Assembly (NCBI GenBank): GCA_000499405.2
Contig: HG738139.1
Location: 6,720,616 to 6,784,615 of the forward strand
Direction of reading: 5' to 3'
Source: Onchocerca volvulus
Taxonomy: Eukaryota; Nematoda; Chromadorea; Rhabditida; Onchocercidae
Length of the DNA stretch: 64,000 bases
The notes under the pieces were generated by a model that saw only the letters and a program-made list of their open reading frames with translations, ran no database searches and was not told the origin of the DNA. Position numbers and translations under genes: made by a program. Shown one piece after another: positions 26,901 to 42,453 of this stretch. The stretch's first letter is position 1, and the number at the start of each line of letters is the position of its first letter.

Positions 26901-29900
26901 TGAAAAAGCTTCAAAGTGAAAAACAAGAACCGAGACAATCGAAAGTTCAGGACTGTGGTTCATTTATTTCGTCGCAGATGAAAGAACTTTCCAACAATCA
27001 AACCGCCGTTGATATACCAATTTCATATGATGCAGGTTCGCTTTTTTTTTATCTGAAAATATACTCGAAATATATATGCTAATTGTCACAAGGTGATTCT
27101 TATGGAGTACTGTTAGGAAGATAATATCATTTCTATCCATCATAAAGTATCCTGGATTTATGATCTTTTTTTTTTTTGAGGAAAGGAAAAATGATGAATC
27201 ATATATTTAGTTGATTTTTTTTTCTCAGGGATCAAAGAGGGGCATTTTGTTTGGAGTATTTAGAAGGGCATGAGCGATCTATATTTAGACAAATGAAATA
27301 TTCCCTTTTCTATTGTTTTGTAGTGACCTTATTAATTTGCACGATCATATCTTGTAGTTCAAACTAATCGCTCGGAAAAGATGCCTAAAGAATCGGAATT
27401 ACCGAGGAAACAAATCGAACTTCGAACCAAATCAGGCAAAAGGAGAATACAACCTGCTTTCATTGCTTCCGTTACAGTCCCTGAAGCTGGAATAACTACA
27501 CCATCTGATTTTATGGGCGAACCAGAATCAAACAGGTTAAAATCCTATGGAACAGGATATTTTGTTTCAATTTGACTTTTAAATTTTTGAATGTGTTTCG
27601 GATAAAAATACTATTTATTTCAGTTATGAGCCAGCACAAGCTTCGTCTGTGCATCTTTTAGCATCACCGTCCAAAAGTAGTGGCCGGATTTTGGTAAGTA
27701 GTATTAAAAAGGTGGAAGTCATGCCAGGGATTGAGGAGCCGATAGATACGAACCCTCCAACATCTAAAACCGAACAGGTATTTGATTTTTTGCAGTTATG
27801 ATAGAAATATTCCGAAACTAATAGTTGCCAACATTAAATTGTCAGTTTTTTATAGATTCTACCTCAATTAGCGTTGAAACCGTCACTGCGTCCTGCTCCT
27901 TTTCCGGAATCATTAACAGTCATATTAAATGATAATCGTTCTGTAACATTCCCTATTCCACAGCAACGGCGATCACTGTCAATATCTGTATCTCCGGTAA
28001 GTTACGCAGTTTACTGTGACTGTAGTAATATGCAAGATAAGCTTGGAATATAACACAAAAATATATTTTAATAATACTTCCTTTCAGCATTCAGATACTT
28101 CTATAGTACAAAATTCAGAATTATTATTTTTAGGATTACTGAAGTTCTTTTTGTTTACTAAGGAATTGCTGAAATAGTTTTTAATATTTCTTGTATAAAT
28201 AATCTTTTATAGAAATTGTTTGATATCTATAGTCTAATCATTTATAGACCGAAATGTGTGCAGTAAATAGAATTGATGTGTTGAATGAATATGAAATTGC
28301 GACAACTGTAAAACTGACAAAGTTATGTGGTATGAAGGATACAACAGTACTATGGACGGCTCATTTGGATCCAGTTATATGCTCTGTTGCCGCTAACAGG
28401 TGCTCATTTTGCTGCTTAACACTTCTGTCTGCCTAGTCGTATTTTGAAGAAAAATCTGAATTATTGCAGTTTGTATTTTGAAAAACCATTCATTTAATCT
28501 TATGTGCAGAAATATCACTTGTATGTTTCTCATGAATGCATTAATCATTTTTGCAGATATCATCGTATCGCATTTGACTGACAGGAAAATGTTAGTTTAA
28601 ATTAAGAGCTACAATTGAATTTTTTTATAGTGATTCTCTTACAGTCACTGGTTTGTAGCTGGTTGCTACGATGGCAGCATCCATGTTTATTCAACTCCTT
28701 CCGGTCGATTACATACATTCTTTACTATCGATTCATTACCTTTTATAATTCAAGCACATCAAAAATATCTTTGTGTTTGCTCATCTCAGGGATTAGTTTA
28801 TTCATGGTTAGACTTTCCATTTTTCTGTCAATATAGAGAGTAGAAAATTATAAAATATCAGAGCCATCTGCGAAATTTGCGGCTAAATCTTTTCTTTTTC
28901 AATTCTTTTTATACCTAAAAAGTTATTATACTTTATACCTAAAAAGTTAGTATATTTAATGCTTATTTTCAGGAATATAGAAAGTGTGAAATGTATTTTG
29001 TCAAGACGATCAATTGCTGATATTTGTGAAAAAGGTAATTCTCTGATTGTTATAAACATAAATTATTTGTTTTCATAACCACTATCAAAATTTTCGATAA
29101 CGATCTATATTAGGAAATTTTAATCACCTGATCAGTTCAGAATTGATAATCATTGCTTGCACACAAATTTTTCTTGCTAATAAATGAGCGATTTACTACA
29201 TTTTCATTCGTTTCATTTAACATCTGTCGATTCTCTTAAACTCATACTTTACAGATTGTAAAATAGTTTCTTGTACATTATCAGATATAGGAGAACCTGT
29301 CATTACACTTTCAAACGGAAAAACTTATTCATTTTTGCTTTCATTAGATTGCTGGTAAGAAATAATTTTTTTAGTAATATTTTTCTGCTGAAGAGAAACT
29401 GAAGTGTAATTGACATGATTTTTTTGTTTATTTAAAATTATTATTATTGTTATATCGATATCTAATTTGATTTGGAAAGAAACATGCATTTTGGAAAAAA
29501 TGGTTCAGTGTTTGATTTTAGGCAATTACTGTTCGATGAAAAAAGCATTCTGCCTAGATTAAGTATTCCATTAGTGCATGCTTCGGCTAGCGCCTTGCTT
29601 GGTCCTATAAAAAAGTTGGTGTTTGTTGAAGATTTTTCTGTTTTTGTAAATTTTTCTACTCCATTCTTTTATTATCGGTTCAGCTTACTGCTTTTTTCAG
29701 CAACCCAATCCATGTGAACAGCGATATTCAAATCAGTGCCACACATTCATTCTTAGAAGAAAGACTTTGCAGCGCTCTTTCATTGAGACTTCCCAATGAT
29801 TTTCGTCATTACCTCAATTTATATGTACGATCTCTACTTCACCATGGTGAGGAAACTGTAAAAGTCAAACATCCTTTAAAATAAGTAATCAGTAATTCGT

Positions 29901-30506
29901 TAATATCGGAGCTAGGTATTTGGATTTTCAATGTGACAAGGGTGCTTCAATAAAAAGCTTATTTCAGAAAGAACGTTGTCATCAGTTTTGTTCCATTACG
30001 ATTCATACTGATTAGCTTGCTTCTCTTCTGATCAATAATTTTTTAATATTGTTTAATACGATAATAATTAATTCTTATGAAATCAATATTTACGCTCTCC
30101 ATCAAATATTTTGAGCTTCAATTTAAAATTTTCACCGCATTTAGTGAATAGATGGATAAAAATGGTCAAGTAAAAAACTGCAGAAACTTACGATTCATTC
30201 TTCAATCTTGAACTCGAAGTAGAAAAAGAATTATTGTGAAAACATATCTTTTTTTTTTTTTTTTTTTAGAATTAATGAATAGATGTTATCAACTCATTGT
30301 TGCATTTCATCATTATTATTTTAGGCTGTACTGTTAAGTTAAATGAAATTCTCCCAACATATTTTGCGGCTGTTTCAATCTGTGGGTTAAAATGTGATGT
30401 ATTACTGCGCGAAATATTGGAGCTAACCAGAGATAGCGAAGGATGCAGTGAATTTATTCGTGATGTTACACTACGCCTCGAGTCGCTTGTTTCTCATCAA
30501 TCATAG
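23996..30506 (+). CDS. hira-1: HIRA histone H3.3 chaperone (multi-exon)
   Basis: The WD40 scaffold of the HIR complex, which deposits histone H3.3 independently of replication in the nucleus. The ATG at 23996 opens [13 protein letters not shown], matching the family N-terminus. WD units follow: [20 protein letters not shown] (24190), [14 protein letters not shown] (24630), [17 protein letters not shown] (25000), [17 protein letters not shown] (25260), [16 protein letters not shown] (25665), [12 protein letters not shown] (25945), [12 protein letters not shown] (26265) and [14 protein letters not shown] (26540). [15 protein letters not shown] near 27425 matches the B domain that contacts ASF1. 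The C-terminal Hira-type domain runs from about 28260, with a family-like helix at [18 protein letters not shown] sequence near 29760-29850. The stop is TAG at 30504. At least 17 small exons are visible. Confidence 0.95.
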
Positions 30507-31336
30507 TGATATTGATATGTTTCATTCACTATATAAATTGTTCTTTTTCATTACAAATTGCATTAAATTTCTGGCAGTTATTATAGTTTATGTTGAAAAT
30601 TTTTCCAATTCTGAACATATACAAAATTCAATCTCATATAAATTCTTTTTTCAACTATACTTTTTTCATTGGTGATTTAATCCATTTTTTTTAATTCATT
30701 TTTTCTAAAAATCTCGAAATTCATTTTCAGCACTTGTGATAACATTGAATTGAATTGAAATTTGATGACATTTCGGTTTTTTCTAGACAGATTATATTGC
30801 ATTTAATTTTTATCGTTACATATGTCTTTATTGCGAAGTCATTTTTTGGCATTCAAATTGTTGATATTAGGTTTGTAATTATCTTGTCAGATTTCGGAGA
30901 TCTCCATTCTAGTCTTTTTATGTTCCTGATTTCATTTTTTTCTTTTCTCTTCCATCAATTTATCTGGGAATTGTGACTTCTGGATGGTTTTTTCTTGAAT
31001 GAACAAAAGAAGTATTTGTAATTTTTAAATATGCTTTTAAAGGCGAGCAATCTCTTCATTGATTTTTTTTTACTTATTAATTTTATTCAGTGAAATAGAG
31101 TATGCAAGCGATAGTTGTTATGCAAATCGCTTCATACCGTCCTTTCCATTAACCCTGGTTTTTTTGTAGGAAAAGGTTGCTTTTACTATAAAAGTTTTTT
31201 TATGATTGCAATTGAAAATAATGCAATTATATTAAAAGGTGGAACTTTAGCTCAAATCTTCAAATCTTGAATATTCTATATGTTTTTTACCTTCTTGTTA
31301 TGATTTTATTATCCTCTGTTTCCTTTCTGCGCAGGA
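30507..31336. other. Intergenic region between HIRA and MOCS2A
   Basis: An 830-bp T-rich stretch with HIRA's 3' UTR and the upstream flank of MOCS2A. Open frames here are short and look like chance. The genes share orientation, but the spacing is longer than usual for an operon. Confidence 0.5.
31331..31334 (+). promoter_or_regulatory. Candidate trans-splice acceptor (GCAG) 2 nt before the MOCS2A ATG
   Basis: A pyrimidine-rich tract ends TTTCTGCGCAG at 31334 and the ATG follows at 31337. A leader this short is typical of nematode mRNAs carrying a spliced leader. Confidence 0.5.
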
Positions 31337-32097
31337 ATGAATATTAGCAGAACAATGGCAGCAGTACCTGTTCATCTTGTTTTGTTCGGTAGAGCACGTG
31401 AATTGGCCAATTTATCCGAAAAAAATATAAATGTACCGAGAGTGTTAAATTATCGACAGCTACGACAACTAATATTTCATGAGGCTTTGTTTTTTTCCAT
31501 TATTGTTATCATTCATAACGTATTATATTGATCGTTTGTCTATTATTGCTTTTTTATAAGAGGTTTCAAAAGATTTCGAACTTTTTAAGTAGCTTTTTAA
31601 AATATCGAATTTTGCTAGAAAATTTTCATATTCAAATCACTTTCTTCCGAGGTAAAATAAATTATTATTAGTAAACACTCCCATCAAGTTGAATCAGTTG
31701 AGATTGCCCCAGTAGAAATGCAAAGTATCGATTTCTTCATCATTTAAAGAAAGCATATAGTTATTAAAAATAGTTTAGAATATACAATTATTTAACTGCC
31801 AAGTGAATTTGGTTTGTCTCTGGACAAGCACTATTTTTCATTGGGCAGTAGTTTATTCTTTCTAATGTAGTTCATTTGGTGACAGATTGATTGGTTGATG
31901 TAGAATTTTAAATGGATCAGCAACCAATATTTTGCTTCAATAAACTTTTGGTTTTCTAGATACTGAAAGAATTGTCACCGATCGAAGAGTATTGCATGCT
32001 AGCTCTAAATCAGGAATACATCGATGATCATAATGATACATTTACGATCAATCCGCATTCAGAAATCGCTATAATACCACCAATAAATGGTGGCTAA
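31337..32097 (+). CDS. MOCS2A: Molybdopterin synthase sulfur carrier subunit (MOCS2A)
   Basis: Small ubiquitin-fold sulfur carrier whose C-terminal glycine thiocarboxylate donates sulfur to make molybdopterin. Exon 1 encodes PVHLVLFGRARELANLSEKN and INVPRVLNYRQLRQLIFHE; exon 2, from 31961, encodes ILKELSPIEEYCMLALNQEY and ends EIAIIPPINGG, with the terminal Gly-Gly expected of the family. The stop is TAA at 32095. An in-frame ATG at 31355 is an alternative start. The reading frame needs exon 1 to end in phase 0: a GC donor after GAG at 31483 gives the family length best, or a later GT after 31505 would add about eight residues. The catalytic subunit MOCS2B is not seen here, unlike the overlapping bicistronic vertebrate gene. 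Confidence 0.9.
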
Positions 32098-33786
32098 ATT
32101 TTGAAATAGTTCTCTTGAGGAAGGAAAATGTTTTCAGATGCATCTTTTCTCACTGAAAAAAAAAAAAAAAAAAGAAAAGTTCTATTGTATATTTGTAAGT
32201 GCTTTTGATTTGTGACATCAATACCGCATATTTATATATGAAGCTAATGCTAGGGAAAGAAATATTACTATAAACGATTGTTATTTTTACCATAATGATC
32301 TTCTCGACTGCTGCACAATGCAACATTAACGTTTCGAAACATTTCTGAATGATTGTTACCATTTTAGTAGTAATGGCATTAGCAAGTTGTTTTTTATTCA
32401 GCAAATAACTGAGAAATGAATATTAGTAAACCACAACTAATTCCCGCATGTTCTTTTTTCGATTCAAACATAAGGCTTAATTTCAACTTTAGAGACAATG
32501 TCCCATGCCTACTGTAACCAGCTGCTATCTCATAGTGTGTAACTATCAGTTCAGTGATTTGATATCTAATCCCGCCGCATATCTGAATAGTTGGAAGAAT
32601 GATTTAATAGAATAATTTTATTTACGGTTCATTAATATGAGAAGCAACCTGATTTTGGCTTACTATGTGGATAGCATTGTATAACAGTTTATCACTAATC
32701 GATAAGTGATCAATAAATCCCGGACTTTTTTATAGGAAATAATCAAACGTTTAAAGTTATTTAATATTCTCCGATTCTATGTTTAACTAAAGATGTTTAT
32801 ACATACGCAGAATCAGTAATTTCTTAGTAAAATTTATTTCTCGAAATGTACAGAATGTTTTTAGATTTTAGTAGTCCTTAGTTATTTATTATTTCTTTGG
32901 TTTGTGGTGCAATCCATTAGTTTAGAAAAATGAAAAAAAAGAAAAAAGAGATGTAATCGTAATGCAGAAAACATATGCTACAGATATTTAGATTTATTTT
33001 TGCTTCGTAATATATGCATATCGACCGGTCGTTTTTTTAAATCGTTGAGAAGCAGGAAAAAAATATTGAAAAATGGCCACAGATCACTATCAGTATTTAA
33101 ATTCAAATATAAATGCTATATATTCTGCAGTCTGTATGTTCTGATAGCGGTAATTTTAAAAATCATTTAAAATAATATTCCTTAACATTTGATACATAGC
33201 AGTAGATTTAATAAATAAAGGATAACAATATAAATTAAGAAAATTAATAAATCAAATAAAGCTGTATTAAATCAATGTAAATCTGGTAATCAAAAAATGT
33301 ATGCAGAAATGAATTATTTGGAAACTAACGAAAGCTACAGGATAAATATAAAAGAGAATTATTATAATATATATAGAAAAGAATTCAAATTGTCGGCTAT
33401 GAATATTCGGAATCAGACTATTGTGAACAGAAATAAAAAAAATAGGGTTAGCAGAAACATGTAAAAGTTCTTATAACTTTGTGTTATAATACTTGACAAG
33501 TTTTTTTAACTGGAAGACAAATCGAGAAAGTTGCGAATTATGAAGATATATTCGCTACACAATAACATTAGCACAAAATTCAGCAGACGATCTCGTGCTC
33601 CGAAATTTAATTCTTTGCACTATGAATTTAAAAAAAGGTTCGATTTTCAAGAAAACATATTGGTAAGAATCAGCCAAAAGGACTGTTTTCCTAAGTTTCA
33701 TTACAAGCAAATTTTCAACGCATTAAATTTGGATTTTTCAAATCCTTAACAATGAAAAAGTAACAAATATTCTCTGGAAGAATTAA
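32098..33786. other. Convergent intergenic region
   Basis: A 1.7-kb AT-rich gap between the ends of two convergent genes. It contains A-tracts (32158-32180) and scattered short open frames without recognisable products. The 72-residue frame at 33531-33749 has no family resemblance. Confidence 0.5.
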
Positions 33787-36373
33787 TCATTCTGGTACTG
33801 AACTGTACAATAATATTGCTCCACAAACAGTTATAGAACCGGTAATAAACATCAAATTTAGCTGCATATCGTGGAATATCAAATAGGAAATGATAATAAC
33901 CAAAATAATACTCACTGCTGAGGCAAAACTTTTATACAAATTATCCAGATATTTCATTACCAATGATATGAAAATCCCTCCTGAAATAAAAAAAAAATCT
34001 TTTACATTTTGTTTACTATTTACTACTCTGCCTTCCATAATATTTCTTTTTTCTTGCAATTCATTCATGTTCTGTTTTCGTTTTTATTCAATGACTTATC
34101 CACTTCAAATGTCATAATTTTGAATGAATGAATATATTGGAAATTTACTTGATTGGTATCATCTTTGGAAATTTATCAACCATTTATGGCATTTGTGACC
34201 GTTCACTGCTGATCAGTTTAAGAAAAATTTATCTACAACTAATGAGAAGAAATGACTAACTTACCTAAACTCAAGAATAGAATGATAGCAATGACATTAA
34301 TATTGTAGCCGTAAAAAAATCCTTTAGTCAGAATTCTGTTCCATTCAGAAAGAATACATCCTGAGGCTGCGCTCACTACACCACAGCTATACATCTGAAG
34401 ATTTCGTATCCAGAACGGTGTTTCACTACCGTCTTTAAGCATCTGTTCAAAGTACACACCTGCAAACTGACCAAAAAATCCAGATTTATATAATTTCTGA
34501 ATTTATAATTATTTGCAGAATTCAGATTTAATCAATATTTCCTTATATAAGTTACCAACCAGCAAAGCCTGCCGTCACACATGTTAATAATACAGCACCC
34601 AATCCAAGCGTATAGTTTTCATCGTTTTTCTTTGGAACTCTTCTTTCGTTTATGCTAAGCTACAAATCCAAAATATCAATTTTGAAGTTAATGGAATTCA
34701 ATTTAGAAAATTCAGTACAAAACAATATTGTATACAAGTGAATTTGATTTTTATTTCAAACTAGATTATATTGTCCCTACGATGGCTTTTTTTAACACTT
34801 TATACAAACAATAAATTTTTCAATTCGCTAAAGAGTAGGCCATAAATATTGAAATATTAAAAGAGATCCAGAAAACAGACTTTTTTACAGTGCTGCTTTA
34901 TTTTGGCCTTTTAAATGCATGTTTCACCTGCATGCACTTCCAATCTAAGGATGCTCAGTGCAGATAATGGCGAACAATCAGAAGAATAAACAAACGAGCA
35001 CTGTGCAGGACAAACAAACGAGCTTCTGTAAACTCTTTTCATATTTTGTGTTTATTTAATTTGCTACTTTTACAAAAAGACATTGAAAGGAATACCTCTA
35101 CAGCAGCAACACCGCCAAAAAGCAAGAAAATTGCAAGCCACCGTGTGCCCGAGAATCGTCGTCCAAGAATAATCATCATAAAAATAGCCGTAGTAACTAT
35201 TTTAAGTTGAGTAGTAACATGATATATGCCCGCATTCAAGTTTGACAATGCCACGAAATCGAGATTATTTTGAAGTGTATATGCTATTGATGGAAAAGTC
35301 ATCTTCAACAAATCCTTTGGTTTTCCGAAATATTCCTTCCTTATACACTACAATTTAATTGATTGCCACACTCTCCAATAAATTAATTTTTAATAACTGC
35401 ACTTACTAGAATTTCATACATTTTCATTTTTAAATTTTGCTTTACATTCAAATTTTGATGCTATATTTAATGTGGATCTGAATTTTTTCAATAATGAATA
35501 GCCTGAAATGATGATAATATCTCTTAAAAGAAAAGAAGAATTATATCCGAGCTGGGGATAATTCTAAACAATCATTAGATACCAAATAAATAGAAGATGA
35601 AGTAAACTTACTCTTGCAAATTCTTTTACATCGTAGTTATTGAATTGAAAGATAAAGAATAAAGTAATAATCGTTTTGATCACTTCTGAGAGATATACGA
35701 CTGTTGTTGAGGAGTATTGCTAGAAAAAGTTAAATATTCTAATAAGAATAAATTTTCTTAAAGTCCAGCTAAACTGCATTCAACAGCATGGAGGGGGATA
35801 AGTTTTAGAAGAAGACAAGGGAATTGATAAATTTAAGTATGCATAAATTGATAATGATAAAGTATATTTTCAATAACCATTTCTGCACTATAATTCATCA
35901 TATAATTTGACAAATACACAATATTAATCTTTTAATCTTTTCGGTTAAATGTGATGAAATTAACAGTAGAATGAGAACAAAATACTACCAACAAAAAAAG
36001 AGACGTTCAAATATATGGAAATAAAAAATAAAGTTCAAAAAATAGAAAAATAAATATCTATTATTTGAAAATTAATGATCGAAAATAAAAATATGTTTAC
36101 ACCGACAATGAATATTAGTTTGAGCATTGGGAATATTTTACAATGATCAGCAAAGAAATAAGAATATTATGAACATCATACCAAATGTTTAGCAGTGTGT
36201 GAACGAGAATATCTTACGGTTACTGTATAGCTTGTCCAAATAAAAATCATTTGAATAATAATGAAACATTTGAAACGGAGAGTACTTCGATTTTCACTTT
36301 CATTTATCCTCGATAATGTCGATGGAACGATCTTCTCCATCGGCAATTTTACCCAATTCCCGTTAAATGACAT
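33787..36373 (-). CDS. Nucleotide-sugar transporter, SLC35A family
   Basis: Golgi or ER membrane antiporter importing UDP-sugars (UDP-galactose or UDP-GlcNAc type) for glycosylation. The ATG is at 36373, three bases after an acceptor-like TTATTACAG. Exon 1 carries IIIQMIFIWTSYTVTVRYSR. Next come TTVVYLSEVIKTIITLFFIF (about 35590-35699), the hallmark FPSIAYTLQNNLDFVALSNL with QLKIVTTAIF (about 35090-35337), TLGLGAVLLTCVTAGFAG near 34590, FEQMLKDGSETPFWIRNLQM near 34430, and the last helices from GGIFISLVMKYLDNLYKSFA to the stop at 33787. The YTLQNN and LK-TTA motifs and the FWIRN-Q motif are diagnostic of SLC35A1-A3. Substrate cannot be decided by eye. Confidence 0.92.
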
Positions 36374-38694
36374 TGGCTGTAATAAAATGATATATTCTGA
36401 AGATTGCAAATTTCAACAGAATCGCCTAGAAATTTGATCTACTGAAACTGACTGTAATAAATCTGCAATGCACTCACTAGACACGCAAACCACTGATATG
36501 CAATACACGGCTCAAAGAAGCAAAATATATCTGATATAAGCAAAATATTGAAGAAAATGATAACAAGACTGATGCAACAATCATAAACAACGCAGACTAA
36601 TCAGATAAAATAAATAAGATAGATTTTTCCTGGGATATAGAAGGAGAAATATTTTCCCGACAAATTGTATGCTAAGTTTTGACAATACAAGAACTAAGTT
36701 TGACAAGTCTGAGCAAAAACTGAACTTTTCAAAATCCAACTACATTTTATTGCAGAGTTATGACTTTGTTGAATTGAATTCAAAATATGACTATCGTTAG
36801 CAGACTGACAGAATCAGAGCAATGGGAAAACATAATCGCGAATGAATCATCGTCGAACATAACTACTATTAACAAAGACATCATCACCTAAGCAACACAC
36901 TGAAATAAAATCTCGCTATGAAGGTAGGAAGAGGAATTTAACAAATAACATATTCAGAACTGAAATGTCCAATCATTCCCTGGAAAATGCCATCTCGAGA
37001 ATGTTCGATTCATGAAACCTGGATGGTAATAGAACGGAATGGAATTTTGAGCCAAAATGGTATCACACGTTGATTTATTAAGCAGATCAGAAAGCAAAAC
37101 ATTCCCAAAACAGCATTAATTTATTATAATGCACTTAATTCAAGAAATTTCTCAAAATCAACACAGTAAATTGAATACTGAAGTGATATATATATTTTAG
37201 GATAACAAACCAAGCACACTGATTGCTGTCAATCAATAAAACATTTAAAAAATATTATGAAAGCAAAAAAAATTTGTTCTCTCTGTAAATAGTACCTTTT
37301 CTTTTCACCATAATTTTTGTCAGAGCTAGAATTTTTAAAGTTGAAAACAAAATTTTTGATTTGCAACCAGACTCGACCCGAACACGTCTAGAAAATTATG
37401 TTAATTTCCAAGCTGAACCAAACCTTATACACCACAGACTCCTTAACTTGAAGTCCGACGCAATGTACAACTCGGTCTGATATCTTGTCCTCAATACTGC
37501 AAAACATCACAACAATTAACTTCCAAACATATATTTACAACACTTCTTGCAAATGATTATAATGCTGCTGATTTAAATGATTTAAATGCATGCACAAAGC
37601 AAAAGATTTGATGCATGCACGAAAAAGAGAACGCGCAATCGTGCAAATTAAAAAAAAATTACCATATTTATTATAAACTTTATGGAAAGCTGAACAATAC
37701 ATGGCAAAAGTGATCATCAACAGAAACAAAAAACAATCGATATAAATATAAACAATAGATGTAAAAAAAAAGTTATAATGATCAAACTAACAGAAAATCC
37801 TACATCAGCAAAAATATAAAAATTGAAGAGAACTTGAATACCTATAAATTGTTTGGCATGCAAACTTCAAAGTTATCGTCAGAACAAGTTTTCCTTTCAC
37901 ATTTTCAAATTCAAATTATTGTTGTTTTCTTGTTTTTATAATCTTTCAATTATTTTTCAAAAAAAATGATATCGAACATTTCAGTAGACCAAAACATCTA
38001 CATCTGGACTGAGGAGTTCTCATAACAATATCAAAAAACAGACTGTTAAATAGCATCATTCGAAAATTATCGATAGATAGAATAGGCAAGAGAAATCTCC
38101 TCGTTCACAGCGAGATCTTGGTTAAGGTTCAGAAATACCAATATTTTTTAGTATAAAAATCCAGTGAATTCACCAGCGAAAAATAAGAACGGAGATAATC
38201 TGCTCGAACTACATTTGCCTTCGTTTTCATTTAAATATTATGAATAATAACTCATTAACTTTTGAGTTCTAAAATAGAAGCCAAATTACTGATCAGCTAT
38301 TAAAAAATGCAATTTCACGATAATATTAAAACTATAAATAGCTCACTTTGTGTAAATGAAAGCGGAAAAAAAAGTATTACTGGTAATCAAAATTCCGTTC
38401 AATGACAAAAATTTCAAATAAGTCTAAGTTTTCAAGATTTTTTAATATAATGCAGCAAATTCAAAACCAACATTATTTATGTCGAATTTAATTGATCAAT
38501 AAGCTAAAACTTAACGATAAAGATAATTTCTCATGAAAAGAATGACGCGAACGAAATCTCTCGATTTATTTCGAGACGCGAAAATTAAAACACAAAACAA
38601 GCACTACTCATTCACATATCATAAAAAAATAATAAATTTCAAATCTCGTGGTTCACCATATTTCGAAAGAAATTAACATTTCAAACACAGATAA
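36374..38694. other. Intergenic region between R-Smad and nucleotide-sugar transporter
   Basis: A 2.3-kb AT-rich stretch upstream of the transporter and downstream of the Smad, both on the minus strand. I see no supported gene. A possible Smad poly(A) signal (TTTATT on the plus strand) is at 38565-38570. Confidence 0.5.
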
Positions 38695-41528
<2,834 letters not shown>

Positions 41529-42453
41529 TTCTCCAGTTATTGCATTTGAAATCTAAAGGGAAATTAATTTAATCCACTAAATCATCTTACTAAACACTGC
41601 AGATTTTAAACTAAAACATTTCGAATCCGGTATGCAATAGAAGGAAAATGCAGAAATAATATAAATAAATTTTGGAAAAAAATGAAGAGATCGGGCATTT
41701 TTTCCAGTCATCTCCTCCGAATGGCAAGCAGAACTAATTTCAATACCAAGCTGGGCGTAAAGGTCAAGATAATAGGTCAAAAAGATGTCACTGTTATCAG
41801 AGAACAACAAAATGGCACAATCAACTTTCAAGTTCACTAACCACGATGAATGAGAATGCAACGAATTGTGGTAACGACGTGGGCCGTAATGTTGCAGATG
41901 TGGAAGATTTTATTAGTCGAGTTGTGTGGGGTTAGCGTGTCTTTATTGTTAGCTGTGGTTATGTTATCGGTGGGTGATTGTATTATCAGTCCCTCAGAGA
42001 TTCAATGATAAATGATTAAGAAGCCGACTGAAGTGCCAGTGTATAGCTGTGGCAGTTATACACACTCTTCAATAGTAGAAGCAAATTTTGAAAAAGTTAT
42101 CTCAGTCTCTCATCAGAAACTCAGCTCTTATTGTTTGCTTATCAGAACATAATACACCAATTTTTTCGTATTTCGGAAATAAAGCTATGTTTATTCATTT
42201 AGATTAGAGGTCATGGTTAGAGGATTCGAATAAAAACGATTTTCAATATTTGAAAAAAAGAAAAGTATATGGCTTAGTTAGTTGAATGAAAAAAGAATAT
42301 ATTAAAAAAGGAGTGTTGAAAATAGTTTTCCGTTAAACTGTTTTATTCGAAAATGAACGATTAGTTACATTTGCAAAGAATTTCAGGTTGTTTGGTCTGA
42401 AAAATACATCACGCTTTTCAGAATACTGACAATATGCTGATGGAATAGTTTTG
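41529..42453. promoter_or_regulatory. Divergent intergenic region between R-Smad and VPS53
   Basis: About 0.9 kb between head-to-head genes. It includes GTG/GTT-rich sequence at 41870-41990 with slightly higher GC than the flanks. It may also include a non-coding first exon of either gene. No binding site was identified with confidence. Confidence 0.45.

Noticed and set aside
28909..28957. 24-bp tandem repeat (TTATACCTAAAAAGTTA)
   Set aside because: Two copies within a HIRA intron with no link to splice sites; ordinary slippage.
34970..35030. Short direct repeat containing ACAAACGAGC
   Set aside because: Only two copies of about 12 bases inside an intron of the nucleotide-sugar transporter; compatible with chance or slippage.
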